Shown here: positions 1 through 11,579 of the stretch, piece after piece
How positions within the stretch are numbered: position 1 is the stretch's first letter
Layout: each line of letters opens with the position of its first letter
Assembly: GCA_022453515.1 (NCBI GenBank)
Contig: JAJNNY010000022.1
Location: forward strand, 248,001 to 312,000
Direction: 5' to 3'
Length of the DNA: 64,000 nucleotides
From: Astrocystis sublimbata
Taxonomy: Eukaryota > Ascomycota > Sordariomycetes > Xylariales > Xylariaceae
Program-made: the position numbers and the translations under genes
The notes under the pieces: generated by a model
Told to the model about the DNA's origin: nothing
The model's input: the letters and a program-made list of their open reading frames with translations, nothing else
Database searches by the model: none

Positions 1-112
1 TTTGCCTCTTGCTCTTTTCTTAGCATGCGCTGGCCCACGCGCTCGACATTGGGGTCGGTCCATATGACGTCGAACATATTGGCCGCCCAAGCTGGATGCA
101 GGCCAAGCTCGA
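1..112 (-). CDS. Partial exon of an unidentified protein running off the left edge
   Basis: On the minus strand a frame stays open from a possible CAG acceptor at 115-113 to the window edge. It encodes a compact, protein-like segment containing HPAWAANMFDVIWTDPN and then VERVGQRMLRKEQEA. The aromatic-rich start followed by a charged helix looks like real coding sequence rather than a chance frame, but I cannot name the family. Both the amino-terminal exons (upstream of 112) and the carboxy-terminal part (left of base 1) are missing or unrecognised. The acceptor position is inferred. Confidence 0.35.
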
Positions 113-3100
113 CTGTGCTTCTGGAAGTTGTGGAAAGTATTTATGAGGGCAACGAAGACCCGTGGCTGGCAAAACGCCCGTTCGAATTATGTCAATGAGA
201 CACTTGAGCACACCAAACTGTTATACATCGTACGCCAGGCCCCAAGTCACAGGAAACATACTCAGGTAGCCGAGTCGGGCTGCTTCGCGGCGAAAGAGTT
301 ACCGCACCATGCGAGATGAACGGGCCGACAATGGGAGACAAGAGAGAAATGGAGCCCGGGAGATGTGTAGTTATCTGGCTTTGGTCGTATATAGGCGGAT
401 AAGGTTGTCGAGCAGTGAGAGCTGCTTGCCGATGTCACAGGCATGAAGATGCAAGGCATGTGCTGTGCTGCAGAGGGGTAAAAGGTAATGTCGGATCAGG
501 TACTTCAAGTGCAGTGGACAGACAGCCCTGGGGCAAAGGGAGAAGAAGTCTGGGTGAAGTAGGTAGGTAGGTAAGGTAGGTATGCAGTAAGAAGACGGAA
601 TAAACACCGAAGCGTGGGTGAGGGCGCAAACTTCAAAGGCGCCACCAACTTCGAACGTAGACCAACATTGGGGAATTGTGTGAAACACACATGAAGCTGG
701 GCCAAACCCGATTTTGCACTCCAAGGCAGACTGCAGGAAGTCGCTGTTGACGCAAGGTGCAGCTGCGGTTGCCTTTAAACTACGAAGGCCAATCTGTTGT
801 TACCTTAAGTACATGTACCTTACGTATCTGCCCCGGTGCGCCTACACCTACTTGTACCTACCTAGGGTACGGTACGGTACCCAAGGTAACGCCGGTGTGC
901 GACGCGTCCTACCTCAATAGTGGCAAGAACACGGGCATTGAATAACAATTGGAAGTCTCTGCCTTCTACAGGTCCACTTCAAGTTGGTACCTAGGTACCG
1001 ATCTGCCACGGGTCCGATGTTATTGAAAGACACAGGTACAGAATCCGTAGTAGTCGCTCTCTGTGTCGACGAGTTAGTTACCGATGAACGGCTCACCATC
1101 TGGTGCTTGCTTGGACCACCAAACCGCCTATGTAAGGTGCAAAATATCCCCGAGATCGAATATTGGTTGGTAGTATTAAGTAACCTTGCCCCACCTGCGC
1201 TGGGTTGACTTGTGCTCCAGATGAGCAAACAATATACTTATAAATCAATACTGGAATCGTCGTGGCTTAAACACAGGGGGGAGCCATACGAGCCCACGAG
1301 TTGGCAACCTCAATCTGCTGAGCGAATTGTCGAGAGACTTCTCTATTAGTGCTTCCGATATCTGCCATTCATGGATTGCACACATACACATCGCTTGTGG
1401 TCCATCTACATGTGATACCGTCTCCATCTCGGAACATGCCTGCTCGGACAAATGAGTGCCATACCAGCGATGTGCTTCTTACAAAGTACCATGAGTTTCA
1501 GGAAGGTCGGCCGATACACGCCGACACGGCACTCACTCACTACCTTGACGATGTCAGCACAGACCGGCAAGATCAGTGCCATCTCGGCGTGTACTAATAA
1601 TCGTGTGCTACTGATATGATAACTCCCATTTCTGAATGCCTTCGCCAAGTAATACTAGGTGCTCACATCCACATGAATGAAGACATTGACTCCAATTTAT
1701 CAAAACGAAGACTGCCGTAGATACCCAGCCGGGAACTACACAGAGCTTCTTCCTTTTGTGATGGCTCGTCTCTGTAGTTACTCGAGCTCGTGCGCGCCAG
1801 CTTTAGCAATTCTCCGACCTAACAAATTGCAAGAACTGGTACCATGTGCCAAACTTTCCGCTCGTGCCGCTTTTGTCCCGACGACGCCCCGACTCTTGTG
1901 GCAGTGCTTTGGATGGCAAGAAGACGTCCGACGTACCAACACATAGTGAGCAAGATAATGGTGACATACCGGTAACATAGGTCTTCATCCTATGTGTTGG
2001 CTGGATAATGCCATTCGGCACCGCTCAGGGCCCCAATGTCCATTGCCCACCACCAGTACTTGACTTCATTGTCAAGGTCACCTGGAAATAGCGCGTTCCT
2101 AAGCAGTGACCTAGTGATGCCAATCCACCTGAAGCCCATATCTTCAGACATGGCAATCGGTAGCTTGTCATGGAACCATAGATGGGTCAGCCTCATGAGG
2201 TGCCACTTCTCTTTATTGGCGATCTCATCTATTCTTGGGGTTTCAGAGGAGCGGTATGCCCGGAGCATTCAACTAAGAAGATATCGTGAGCATGGAAGAC
2301 TAACAGCCGAAGTTAAGACTACTCGTATTCCTCACGGGAATGAATCTCTTGACTCTTTAATAACAAACGAGATTAAATAGGGCTAGCTTCCCAAGGATGA
2401 ACGACGCTCCAAAACATTTAACAGGTTCCTGCAGGCCAATCCCTTGCTTCCTCAGTAATTACTAGCAAGTCAGGAATGTCTCGGAGAGAGTGCTGCCAAA
2501 ACCCATGATACAAGGACACCCTCCACAACGGCTGAAGGGTAAAGGGCCCCAAAAAGGCAATTGTAATATAAGCCTGGGATGAAATGTGCACTTTTTGTAC
2601 AAACACAAGATCTTTGTCGCTTATTTTTCCTATTCTTGCTGCCAGTGGGTACACCACACCACCCCTATGCATCTCGGAGCTGCTCCTGCACCCACCGAAG
2701 AGGTTCGTCCAGCTCGTCCCATCATAGACCCCACTAACGAGATTCCAATCTCGGGGACTACAGGATCGCTTCGGCTGTGGAAGCTTCAGCTGTGCTATGG
2801 CCCCAACATACATAGCTCGAAGTTAACAGAGAACATATGATCTGGTTGGTTCGATGTCGCTAGGTGAGCACCCTGTCATTCGCGAGTTGGTACTCTTGTG
2901 ACACTAGAATATCTGTTATTGGGTAACAATCCCGTGTCTCACTCGGTTGCCCGTCCGCCAGCTCTCCCATACGCCTATGATGGACGGCAGCGTATGTTAC
3001 ATGGCCTTCGACGCCGTGAGACATGTAGTTCGGATGCTTGCATATTTCTACCCCCTCCATGTCCCTCTGAGGAGACACATGAAATGTCCTTCTGATTGGG

Positions 3101-5406
3101 GAACGCAGTTTAGCGGGCAACTAACATACGGCTGGATAGCAAGGGGAGAACAAGTAGACGAAAACAATGCCTGTCGGCACGCTGAGCATCTCGATGCAGA
3201 CTAAGGTAGTCAATACAATGTGACGAGTATTTTGCAGTTTACGCGGGTTATTCGTAACAGACGTTCGCAGCATGTAGTTGAAGGCATTCAAGTTTATCGC
3301 CAAAGACCTAGCAGTTGCCTGTCATGGCCGCTCATGATCGCCCAGGAAGGGACGGTATCAGAGTCATTCGACTATTGATCAGTATCATTGCTCACGGTGA
3401 TACTGCAAAGAAATACAATGCGCTTGCAACTCTTGGTTTCATTTTGGAGCTTTAAGGTATACTAGACCATATAACAGGTTGAAGGCTATCGTACATGTGC
3501 CAGTCTATGTAGATATCTATGGTATGATCTCAAGCGTCCGTCTAGAAAAATCCAAAATGAGCCTGCCTCACGAAAGCTTGATCTCATAGAGTAGCCCCGA
3601 CGTAATGTGATGCGAAGACATCGACCAATTGCTATGTAATACCCTCCTCTATCTTCTAATGGCGTAGTACAATTAGCCGGCTTAGTGCAGTCGTAATCTT
3701 GTAGTTATTGCTTTGCTAGGACGCCCTGCAGACATAGATCCTATTCCCTAGTCGGAGAATTACTTATTTGTCCCTATTGATGATTATTGACAAAAAACTA
3801 ATTACCAAGTATGTAATCTAACAAACGTGCCGAATAAAAAACTACTTGCGCTATAATTACGTGGATGCACAAGTTCATCCGAATACTTGGAACAAAAGCC
3901 ATTGCCGAATCGAGATCACGGCGCACGAGACACAGGCCAGCAATTATAATGAGCATCGAGAGGGCAACGACCTGGGCAGGTAGCCAAGCACTGCAGTTGA
4001 ACCGGCCCGGTCAGTACAACTCGACATCGATCACGATGAGCATTGTCCAGTTGTACAATGGTGCACATAAGCAAATATCCGATTAAGCTGATCCAGTCCT
4101 GTTGATGCAAACTTGGAAGCATTAAGATGCCCATTTACTCTAATCAATTACCACCGCACACAAACACACACTATTGAGGTAATATCGCTGTATAATTACC
4201 TGAATACAACCAAAGAGAGAACCGGGAAATGTGACAGCGAACAGATGTCTGAATTGTAGAGCACCCGCCCCCCAGGACTTGGAATATCACCTACCTAGCT
4301 TGAGAGCTTGGGTATATGTAATTACTTTTCAACAATAATTGTTAGTAGTGAATCAGGTCTGCGTTAAGGTAGCAACCATAACTCACCTGGCATCGAGTCC
4401 ATATTACAGGTATCCTACATGTAGGTAGTCTAGGATAGGTACCTTACCTCCTGCTAGGTCCTAATTCAATGCACTCTGAGGTTGCAAGCAGAGGAAGGGA
4501 AGGGGGGTAGATGCCCGGACATTATAACATTGGGAGTGCCTTCCTCATTCATTCACAAGCCTGTGTCACTCCTTCCACCAACCTGTAGCCCATGCCCTGC
4601 ATTGCGTGTGGCCCAAACACTCAGACACACTTCCCCCCCTCGAACCCTCAACCCAACACCCCCCCACTACACCTTTTCTCTCCCGACTCGGCTCCCTTGC
4701 CTACCTCATCTACCATCAAGCTCGTCTTTGGTGTATTAGCAAACTTCGCAGGTGCAGCTGGTGGTCCATGTTGGCCCCATGTCAGCTGTAAAGAGCTGCC
4801 CTTACTGGTCCGTGACAATCTGCCCTCGATCCCGACCACCTCTACCTGACAGACAGAGGAACACCTACTACCTAATCTAGGTACGAAGATTGCCTCTATC
4901 TGCCGACCACTCTTTCAGGCCACCCACCTAATTAGTTGCCCGTCTCTCTGCGCACACACATATATCCTCCATTCTTTCTTGACCTCTGGGTTGTCGCATT
5001 CTTATACCTTTTGTTGTCTTGGTCATTACCTGGAGCCCAGTCCCTTCTAGGTTGCCTTCGACTTCAACTGGACACGATCCTCTCGCTCTCTGACCCGTTT
5101 TCCTCATCATCAGCATCGTACGGATCACTGCCAAGAGTACCTAGTCCGATCGAGCAGAGGTTTTCTCGCGGTGCACAGTATTCTGGTGGTGCTCAGACAT
5201 CGGTCTGTACCAGGATACAGGAGCATCGGCCCCTACCTGCAACTGTCAAGCACTCTCCTCGCTACGGCCCAAATCGTGTCTCACCCCCATCTGATCAACA
5301 CGAATTTGACACTGTTAAACACGATTTTTCATTCGTGCGCACGGATATTCAAACTCTCCATCGCGGGACCGCTGACGTCTGGTAGGAACCTGAGCCAAGA
5401 GTCAAG
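113..5406. other. Long gene-poor stretch upstream of the purine permease
   Basis: No gene with recognisable domains was found in about 5.3 kb. It contains a GTAG microsatellite near 558-583, a perfect 14-bp palindrome GGTACCTAGGTACC at 986-999 and several other CCTACCTAGG-type motifs (about 860-880, 4280-4290, 4420-4450). Minus-strand protein-like ORFs lie between 1990 and 2813 (separate entry). The CT-rich sequence from about 4570 to 5400 is typical of a fungal promoter and 5' leader and probably belongs to the permease gene that starts at 5407. Confidence 0.5.
1990..2813 (-). pseudogene. Two protein-like ORFs, possible relic of an unknown gene
   Basis: Two minus-strand frames look more protein-like than their surroundings. 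The upstream one (about 2813 to 2418) contains motifs such as NLVSGVYDGTSWTNLFGG and ends at a stop at 2418. The downstream one (about 2268 to 1990) contains KWHLMRLTHLWFHDKLP and MGFRWIGITRSLLRNALFPG. The sequence between them has stops in the matching frame and no good splice pair that I could see. They may be pieces of one decayed gene or two unrelated fragments. I do not recognise either, and chance ORFs remain possible. Confidence 0.2.
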
Positions 5407-7756
5407 ATGCTGAGTCTCCCTACCATCTTTCGGAATGGCTTCGAAAAAACCAAAGAGAAACTCTCTGCATGGGATCAGCGGATTAACCGATCCACCTTTG
5501 GCCGCGTTTTCCGCCTGGAGGGCTCAGGTCATGTAAGTTGCTGTCGCCGCACAAATTCACCACCATGTCACTCGCCGATGCAAGCGGCGTATTAGTTGCA
5601 ATCAATGCAGAGACCACGCCACTTGGAGCAGCGCCCCATCGCCTCACAGAATCGATTTGTTGTTCCCCTGCTGACAATGCGCAGCCAAAGTCAATTCGAG
5701 GTGCTGCTTTCTTTAGAGAGGTTCGCGCCGGTTTGACGACTTTTGCCACCATGGCGTACATCATCGCTGTCAACGTGAGCAACATACCCTCGTATGCGAT
5801 GTAGTCAATTTCTAACTCGAGAGTCAGTCGGCAATTCTCTCCGATTCTGGCGGTACCTGCGAGTGTCCAATTGGAACGCCCCCCGGCTGCCCTGGAGATG
5901 CGGCCATGACCATGTGCCAGACAAGTGAGTCCACAGCTTATGAACGGAATGATACCTGGACAGCAAAAGGATCATTGACTGACGCATTTCTATGTAGCTT
6001 TGAAGCGAGACCTCATTACTGCAACCTCGGCTTTAGCTGGACTGGCCAGTATTCTCTTCGGCTTTCTGACAAACCTCCCCGTTGCGCTTGGGTCAGTGAC
6101 GTTGAACTCATCAAGAGGCTAAAATTTGCTACTGAATCTTTTCTGACTTATATTTCTAGACCCGGCATGGGACTCAATGCGTACTTTACCTACCAGGTTG
6201 TTGGCTGGCGCGGCTCTGGTCATATACCGTATCGCATTGCGCTGACGGCCATATTCGTCGAGGGCTTCATCTTCATGTTCCTGGCATTGACTGGAATGCG
6301 ACAATGGTTGGTTCGCATGATACCAGCTACTATCAAAACTGCGTGTGGTGTTGGGATTGGACTTTTCCTTACCGAGATCGGCCTCTCTTACTCTGCTGGC
6401 ATTGGTGCAATCACCGGGGGCTTCACTACCCCCTTGGCAATTGGCGGCTGTCCTCCCGAATTGCTCGATGGCAGCGCCGAGTGTAAAGGCGGCATCATGA
6501 CGAATCCTGCGGTATGTGTTCTGCAACGCTAATACTATTGGCATAAAAACTCACGTTGGCAGATGTGGATCGGAATCTTCGTCGGCGGTATATTTGTCGC
6601 TTTCTTGATGGCATTCAAAGTCAAGAGCGCCATCATCATCGGCATCGGGCTCGTATCAGTTCTGTCATGGCCGTCAGTATTGTCCTCCAAGTTCGAAGTT
6701 TCTCAATTAACTTTCCTAGTCGCAACACATCCTTTACGTATTTCCCGTACACGCCCGAGGGAGAAAGCCGATATCAGTTCTTCCGGCAGATTGTTGCATT
6801 CCATCCCATAGAAACAACGCTAGCAGTACAGCAGTGGAATCTCGAAGGAGCAAGCGGTGCTCAGTTTGCGCTCGCTCTGGTGACATTTCTTTATGTTGAT
6901 ATCATCGACTGTACGGCAACGTTGTACTCGATGGCCAAGTTCTGTGGGGTGGTCGAAGAGGACGGTGACTTCCCGCGCTCGACCGTTGCCTATTGCACCG
7001 ATGCAGCGTGTATCTCAATCGGTTCGTTACTCGGATGTTCGCCGGTCACCGCGTTCATTGAGAGTGGTGCGGGAATTGCTGAGGGCGGCCGGACAGGCCT
7101 AACTGCGATATCGACTGGCTTTTGTTTTCTTATCAGCCTCTTCTTTGCCCCAATCCTCGCCTCTATCCCTCCATGGGCCACAGGAGCGACACTCATCCTG
7201 GTAAGCAAAGATCCAGCCACCAGTTGAAAACAAAGCACTGTACTGAACGCCAATATAGGTTGGTTGTCTCATGATCCGCCAAGTGACCAATATCAACTGG
7301 CAGTATATCGGCGACGCCGTTCCATCTTTTGTGACCTTAGCATTCATGCCATTCAGCTACAGCGTTGCCTATGGCCTTATCGCGTACGTTCCTGACGCCG
7401 TTTGAGTGACAATTACTAACAGCCATGCTAGGGGCATGTTGGTGTACATTGTTCTCAACACCATGATCTGGGCGGTGGTACAGTTCACAAGCGGAAAAGT
7501 GACACCAGCCAATTGGGAGTCAAAGCAGGTTTACAGCTTCGGCATGGCTAAACGAGACATGCCATTCTGGGTGCGCTTCATTCGGTGCAAACTCTTCCCC
7601 GACCGCCCTACAGAGGGCATCCGGAAAGACGGCATAGAATTGGGTGACTGTGATAGCACTATCAACCACGGTTCACGCAGTGCCTCGGCTGAAGGCAACC
7701 AGATTCAGGTGCTCCGACCCCATCACATCGACTACGATCACCCTTCCCTTGACTAA
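5407..7756 (+). CDS. azgA: AzgA-type adenine/guanine/hypoxanthine permease
   Basis: Plasma-membrane purine/H+ symporter of the AzgA-like family, importing hypoxanthine, adenine and guanine. Nine exons can be joined in frame: 5407-5532, 5685-5774, 5828-5924, 5998-6091, 6160-6511, 6563-6672, 6720-7200, 7259-7383 and 7432-7756, giving 599 residues, close to the usual family size. The amino end carries the family-typical soluble segment ending in GSGHPKSIRGAAFF, followed by RAGLTTFATMAYIIAVN. Later come PGMGLNAYFTYQVVG, TACGVGIGLFLTEIGL, the long hydrophobic helices and GCSPVTAFIESGAGIAEGGRTGL, a signature stretch of these carriers. The carboxy tail is hydrophilic. All introns are GT-AG. The start is the first ATG after a CT-rich leader and directly precedes conserved sequence. 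No defect was seen. The substrate range is inferred from the family. Confidence 0.93.
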
Positions 7757-8662
7757 TACGATTGGAAAGCCGGGTTGACATGAGAGGGAGACTGCGAAGA
7801 CTGACAGCAGTAGGGGCGGTAACGTTTGCTGTGATCAGAAGAAGCAGGCTGTCGTTGACAGTCTGGAACATCAATTACATGGGAAAATGCAAACCGAACA
7901 ACTGGCATAAATGGGAAGCTATGGAGTAGCCAATGTCCAAGACGGGATATTCATCAAATATCGTGGGACATAGCTTTTACCGAGCTTGCAAGAGATGTAT
8001 GTAGCTCCCATCAAGATGTGTTTACATAGAAGCAATGTAGCATTCTAGCGGGTTTCGCTGTCGCTGAGCTGTCGCTGAGGCCTGATGGGGATATTCTGAT
8101 CTTTGTACCTATTGCGGATGTCGTCAGATTAGATTGCAGGTACAGCACGTAATAATGTATCTTATCGACAAAGCCCCTCCTTCGTCACTATCAGAGCCCC
8201 AAGGCGCATAACAGGTGGGTACTGCTACCTACCAGGCATCCAGGTACCTACTAGTCCCGGTGGGGGAAATATTAAGTGTCTGAGTCCGCGCCTACCTACA
8301 CCCAGCTACAATAGACACTTAATCTTATCCCCAGATGCTAGTTCGTGTACTAAGACCTATGCTGTCATGCTCGTCTCTCTTAGCAAGTTCAAGTCGTAGC
8401 TTAGCTGTCGCAATACGGTAGCCTTCGCTCACCTCACTTCACTCAGGACATAACAGACAGCTGCACAACTATCAAAGCTGGATTGCCCAAATCGCAGAAA
8501 ATAGTAGCAGAGAAAGTTGACGAATTGCTCGACCAAACCAGATCGTCCCCCTCAACTTCGAACGCACGACGCTCTACTACTTATTTCCGCTAGTACCCTC
8601 CACAAGGCTAGCTCGTTGGTCCTGCACAAGGTGATTCGCGGGTTGGCGAGTCCGGGCACAAG
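7757..8662. other. Intergenic spacer with a small inverted-repeat element
   Basis: The spacer lies between the tandemly oriented permease and deubiquitinase genes. It holds the MITE-like hairpin element at 8262-8332 (separate entry) and CTACC/GGTACC-rich sequence around 8221-8255. The last 250 bases are probably promoter and leader of the next gene. I saw no other gene. Confidence 0.5.
8262..8332. mobile_element. Short MITE-like inverted-repeat element (copy A)
   Basis: The left arm at 8262-8282 and the right arm at 8311-8332 are near-perfect inverted repeats sharing the core ATTAAGTGTCT with a one-base offset. The left arm with its flank, 8259-8286, also resembles the arms of the 258-bp element at 24649-24906 (shared blocks CGGTGG, ATTAAGTGTC and GTCC in the same order). 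No coding sequence lies inside and no clear target-site duplication was seen. Non-autonomous transposon status is inferred from the structure and the second copy. Confidence 0.5.
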
Positions 8663-9858
8663 ATGAGTGGCGGTTGGAATACGAGTGAGCAGCATACCGA
8701 AGTGTCGCTGCACGACCCGATGGATTTGCTAATGCCCATGGTGTGTAGTTGAGTCGGACGCGGTATGTTCACCGTCCCCCTACCTATCTCGCTACCTCCC
8801 TTAGCTAGTATGAAGTGTATCGGTAGGTCGGCTAGCCAGGCAGGGAGCGTCTTGACTGACGCAGTGTTCCGGTCCAGGGCGTCTTCACCTTTCTCCTCAA
8901 CAACCTCGGGGCCAAAGATGTGCAGTTCGAGGAGCTGCTCACGCTAGAGCCCGAGGCGCTCTCAGCGCTGTACCCCGTCTACGGCGTCATCTTCCTCTTC
9001 AAGTACCCGACGGACGCGCCCTACGCCGCCACGGATAAGCCGCTCGATGGCGCTTTCGACCACGACGCCTCGGAGCGCATATTCTTCGCGGCGCAGACGA
9101 TCCAGAATGCATGCGGCACGCAGGCGCTGCTGTCGGTGCTGCTGAACAAGGACGGGCAGGGCAGTGACAATGGCAGTAGTGGCAGCGGAACAGGCATGGG
9201 CATCGATATCGGCCAGCCGCTGCGCGAGTTCCGCGAGTTCACCATGATGCTCCCCCCCGAGTTCCGGGGCGAGACGCTGAGCAACAGCGAGCTGATCCGC
9301 GACGTGCACAACAGCTTCGCGAAGAGCAGCCCCTTCGTCGACGAGACGCAGCGCACGAGCGGCGAGCCCGAGGACGCGTTCCACTTCATCGCCTACACCC
9401 CCGTCAACGGCACGCTGTACGAGCTCGACGGCCTGCAGCCCGCGCCCATCACCCACGGGCCCTGCGACGCGAGCGAGTTCCCCGTCAAGGTCATGGAGGT
9501 GCTGCAGCGCCGGATCGCGCGCTACGACATGTCGGAGATACGGTTCAACCTCATGGCCATGGTGCGCGATCTGAGGGTGCGCGCGAGGGAGATCGGCGAC
9601 GAGGAGGCGCTGCAGAGGGAGGAGCAGAAGAGGCGCGATTGGCAGTACGAGAACGCCCTGCGCCGACACAATTTCGTGGGCTTCGCGGGCGCTGTGCTGA
9701 GGGGCGTGGTGGGGAGCAAGTTGGATGAGGGCGGCGAGGAGGCCTATCAGAACTGGGTCGAGGAGGCGAAGCAGAGGACTGTGCAGCGCATGGAGAGTAA
9801 GCGGAAGGGGGGAGGAGGCGGTGGCGGTGGTGGTGAGGATGTTGAAATGGTGGGTTGA
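8663..9858 (+). CDS. UCH37: UCH37/UCHL5-type ubiquitin carboxyl-terminal hydrolase
   Basis: Cysteine protease of peptidase family C12 that trims ubiquitin chains. UCH37 homologues act at the 26S proteasome lid. Three exons (8663-8684, 8749-8762, 8878-9858) give 338 residues. The two tiny first exons encode MSGGWNTIESDA, matching the family's amino-terminal W...ESDPGVF signature once joined to GVFTFLLNNLG. Catalytic residues are visible: oxyanion Gln85 and Cys91 in QTIQNACGTQ, His181 in FHFIAY and Asp196 in YELDG. After the catalytic domain comes a charged helical segment like the family's ULD tail (ending around EEAYQNW). The protein closes with a lysine/arginine and polyglycine stretch. The 14-bp middle exon is unusually short but keeps the frame exactly. 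GC content is high, with few stops on either strand, which produces long antisense shadows. Confidence 0.93.
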
Positions 9859-10730
9859 TGGATGGACACCTGTTCATCGAGAAGAGTCATGGGATATGTG
9901 TCTGGGGGGAATATCCTTGATAAGATGACGATGCAGACAGTCCATTTTCTCAAGGGCAGGGCTGTTTCAGTTCCAGGATGCTGACGTCTATTCATCTTAG
10001 GTAGCTAAGCTGATGGGACCATTGGATGTCAGAGGGACCTGTCACCCAGTTCAACTTTGGGATACTAGAAGCTTACTTATCCATCCTATGATACATGAGT
10101 CACTCAGCCCATCAACGGTCTGCAAGCAGACGCATAGTGAGCAAGCATCTTCAAGCAAACATCGACTCACTCAGAAAAGTAGCAATATAAAGGTGAGACG
10201 ACAAGCTTTCGAAAGGAAAAACTGGTGATAAGTTTCCGCACATGGATAGATCACTTCACATGCGACAAGGTCAGCAGAGAGGTTTTCAAGTTAAAAAGGT
10301 GAATATATAATCATCGAAAGGCAATAATTAAAGATAAATCCGCAGAAAGATTCCGCAAAGAACGCCCCGGGGCTCAGCAGAATCCGCCGATCTTGCTTTC
10401 GCTTGGTATCTTGTGCCAACCCGTCCATTCCGTCCCGTCCCGTCCCGTGAGGTCCTATCCCATCCTTTCATGCCAAGCCATTAACCCCTACTCCAGTACC
10501 CTGCCCTGTCCTTTCCAGTTATTATGTAATATGGGGTATAACTATGCTGCTTTTCTGTTTGAATTCATGCAATTTCACACATTTCGTCCGAACTCATTCT
10601 CTCGTCTCTCATATAGCAAGCAGATTTGGTTTGCGCATATGTGCTATATGCTTTATGAGGCGTAGAACCAGTATCTATTGCAGCATTGTCAGTCACTATC
10701 ACTCCATCTCAGATGGGAAACGGGGGTAAA
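9859..10730. other. Intergenic spacer between convergent genes
   Basis: This spacer separates the deubiquitinase stop from the stop of the DUF3455 gene on the other strand, so it should contain two 3' UTRs. A CCCGT microsatellite lies at about 10430-10449. I saw no gene or structured RNA. Confidence 0.5.
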
Positions 10731-11579
10731 TTAAGTAAAGACGCACTCAGCAGCATATTGCACCTCGAAAGAAGCAGGCAGGCCCTTGCAGGTGGCGGGG
10801 GCAGAGCCACCGGCCGTCTCGACGCGGTAGACCTGCTGGAGGTTGCCGGTGGCGTCCTTGTTGGCGCCGAGACGCAGCCAGCCGACGGCGGCCTCGCCCT
10901 GGCGGCCCTTGGGGGCGTCGGCGGGGGCGTTGACGCTGTTGAGCTTGGAGCAGGGGGCCTCGCCGATCTTGGCGCGGGCCGTGTCGAGGTTGAAGAAGGG
11001 CGTGGTGGCGTTGGTGAAGAAGTGCTTCCCCGACACCAGCAGGTTCGTGGGCCCCATCTTCTCCTCGGTGCTGGCGGAATACGGAAGGTCGAACTGCAGA
11101 GCCAGACGGGGCAGGGCGTGCAGCAGGTCCGGGTACGAGGCGGCGACGCACGAGGCGTTGAAGAGCGTGGCGACGGCGCCGACGAGCGTGGGCGCCGCGT
11201 TCGGGTCCGTGCCGGAGCAGGTGTAGTTCTGCGTGCCGCGGCCCACGGCGACGTGCTTGACCACGAGCCCTTGTGCTGGGGTGGGCAGGGGGTTGGTGGA
11301 GACTGATGCTGGCGTGTTAGTCAAGTCGGGCCAGGTATTTGCAGCTCACCCAAGAGACTTACGGGTTGGGATCTGGGCCTTGGAGACGTCGCAGTTGGGC
11401 GCCGCAAACTTCAGGAGCTTGGCCAGGTCGACCTTCCGGGCGAGGAGGTTGAAGTAGTCGGATACAGCCTCGTGGCCGACGGTGTTGGCGAGGTCGGAGT
11501 GGACCTGAGGCCAGGCTGGGGCAGCGAAGACGCCGGAAGTGGCACCCAGGAGGGCAACTAGTATCGTTGAGGCGTACAT
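10731..11579 (-). CDS. Secreted DUF3455 protein
   Basis: Two exons on the minus strand (11579-11363 and 11308-10731, GT-AG intron) encode 264 residues. The first about 19 residues form a clear signal peptide (MYASTILVALLGATSGVFA, then APAWP). The second exon holds the DUF3455 domain, with GLVVKHVAVGRGTQNYTC near its start, GAVATLFNASC, the GKHFFTNATTPFFNL stretch, VGWLRLGAN, VYRVETAGGSAPATC and a terminal VQYAAECVF. Such proteins are common in fungal secretomes and are often labelled malate-dehydrogenase-like, but their biochemical role is not established. Several N-glycosylation sequons are present (NYT, NAS, NAT). It is convergent with the deubiquitinase gene. No defect was seen. Confidence 0.88.

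Noticed and set aside
8962..9669. Long antisense frame opposite the deubiquitinase gene
   Set aside because: High-GC codon bias on the real gene leaves the opposite strand free of stops. The sequence is low complexity and has no gene features.
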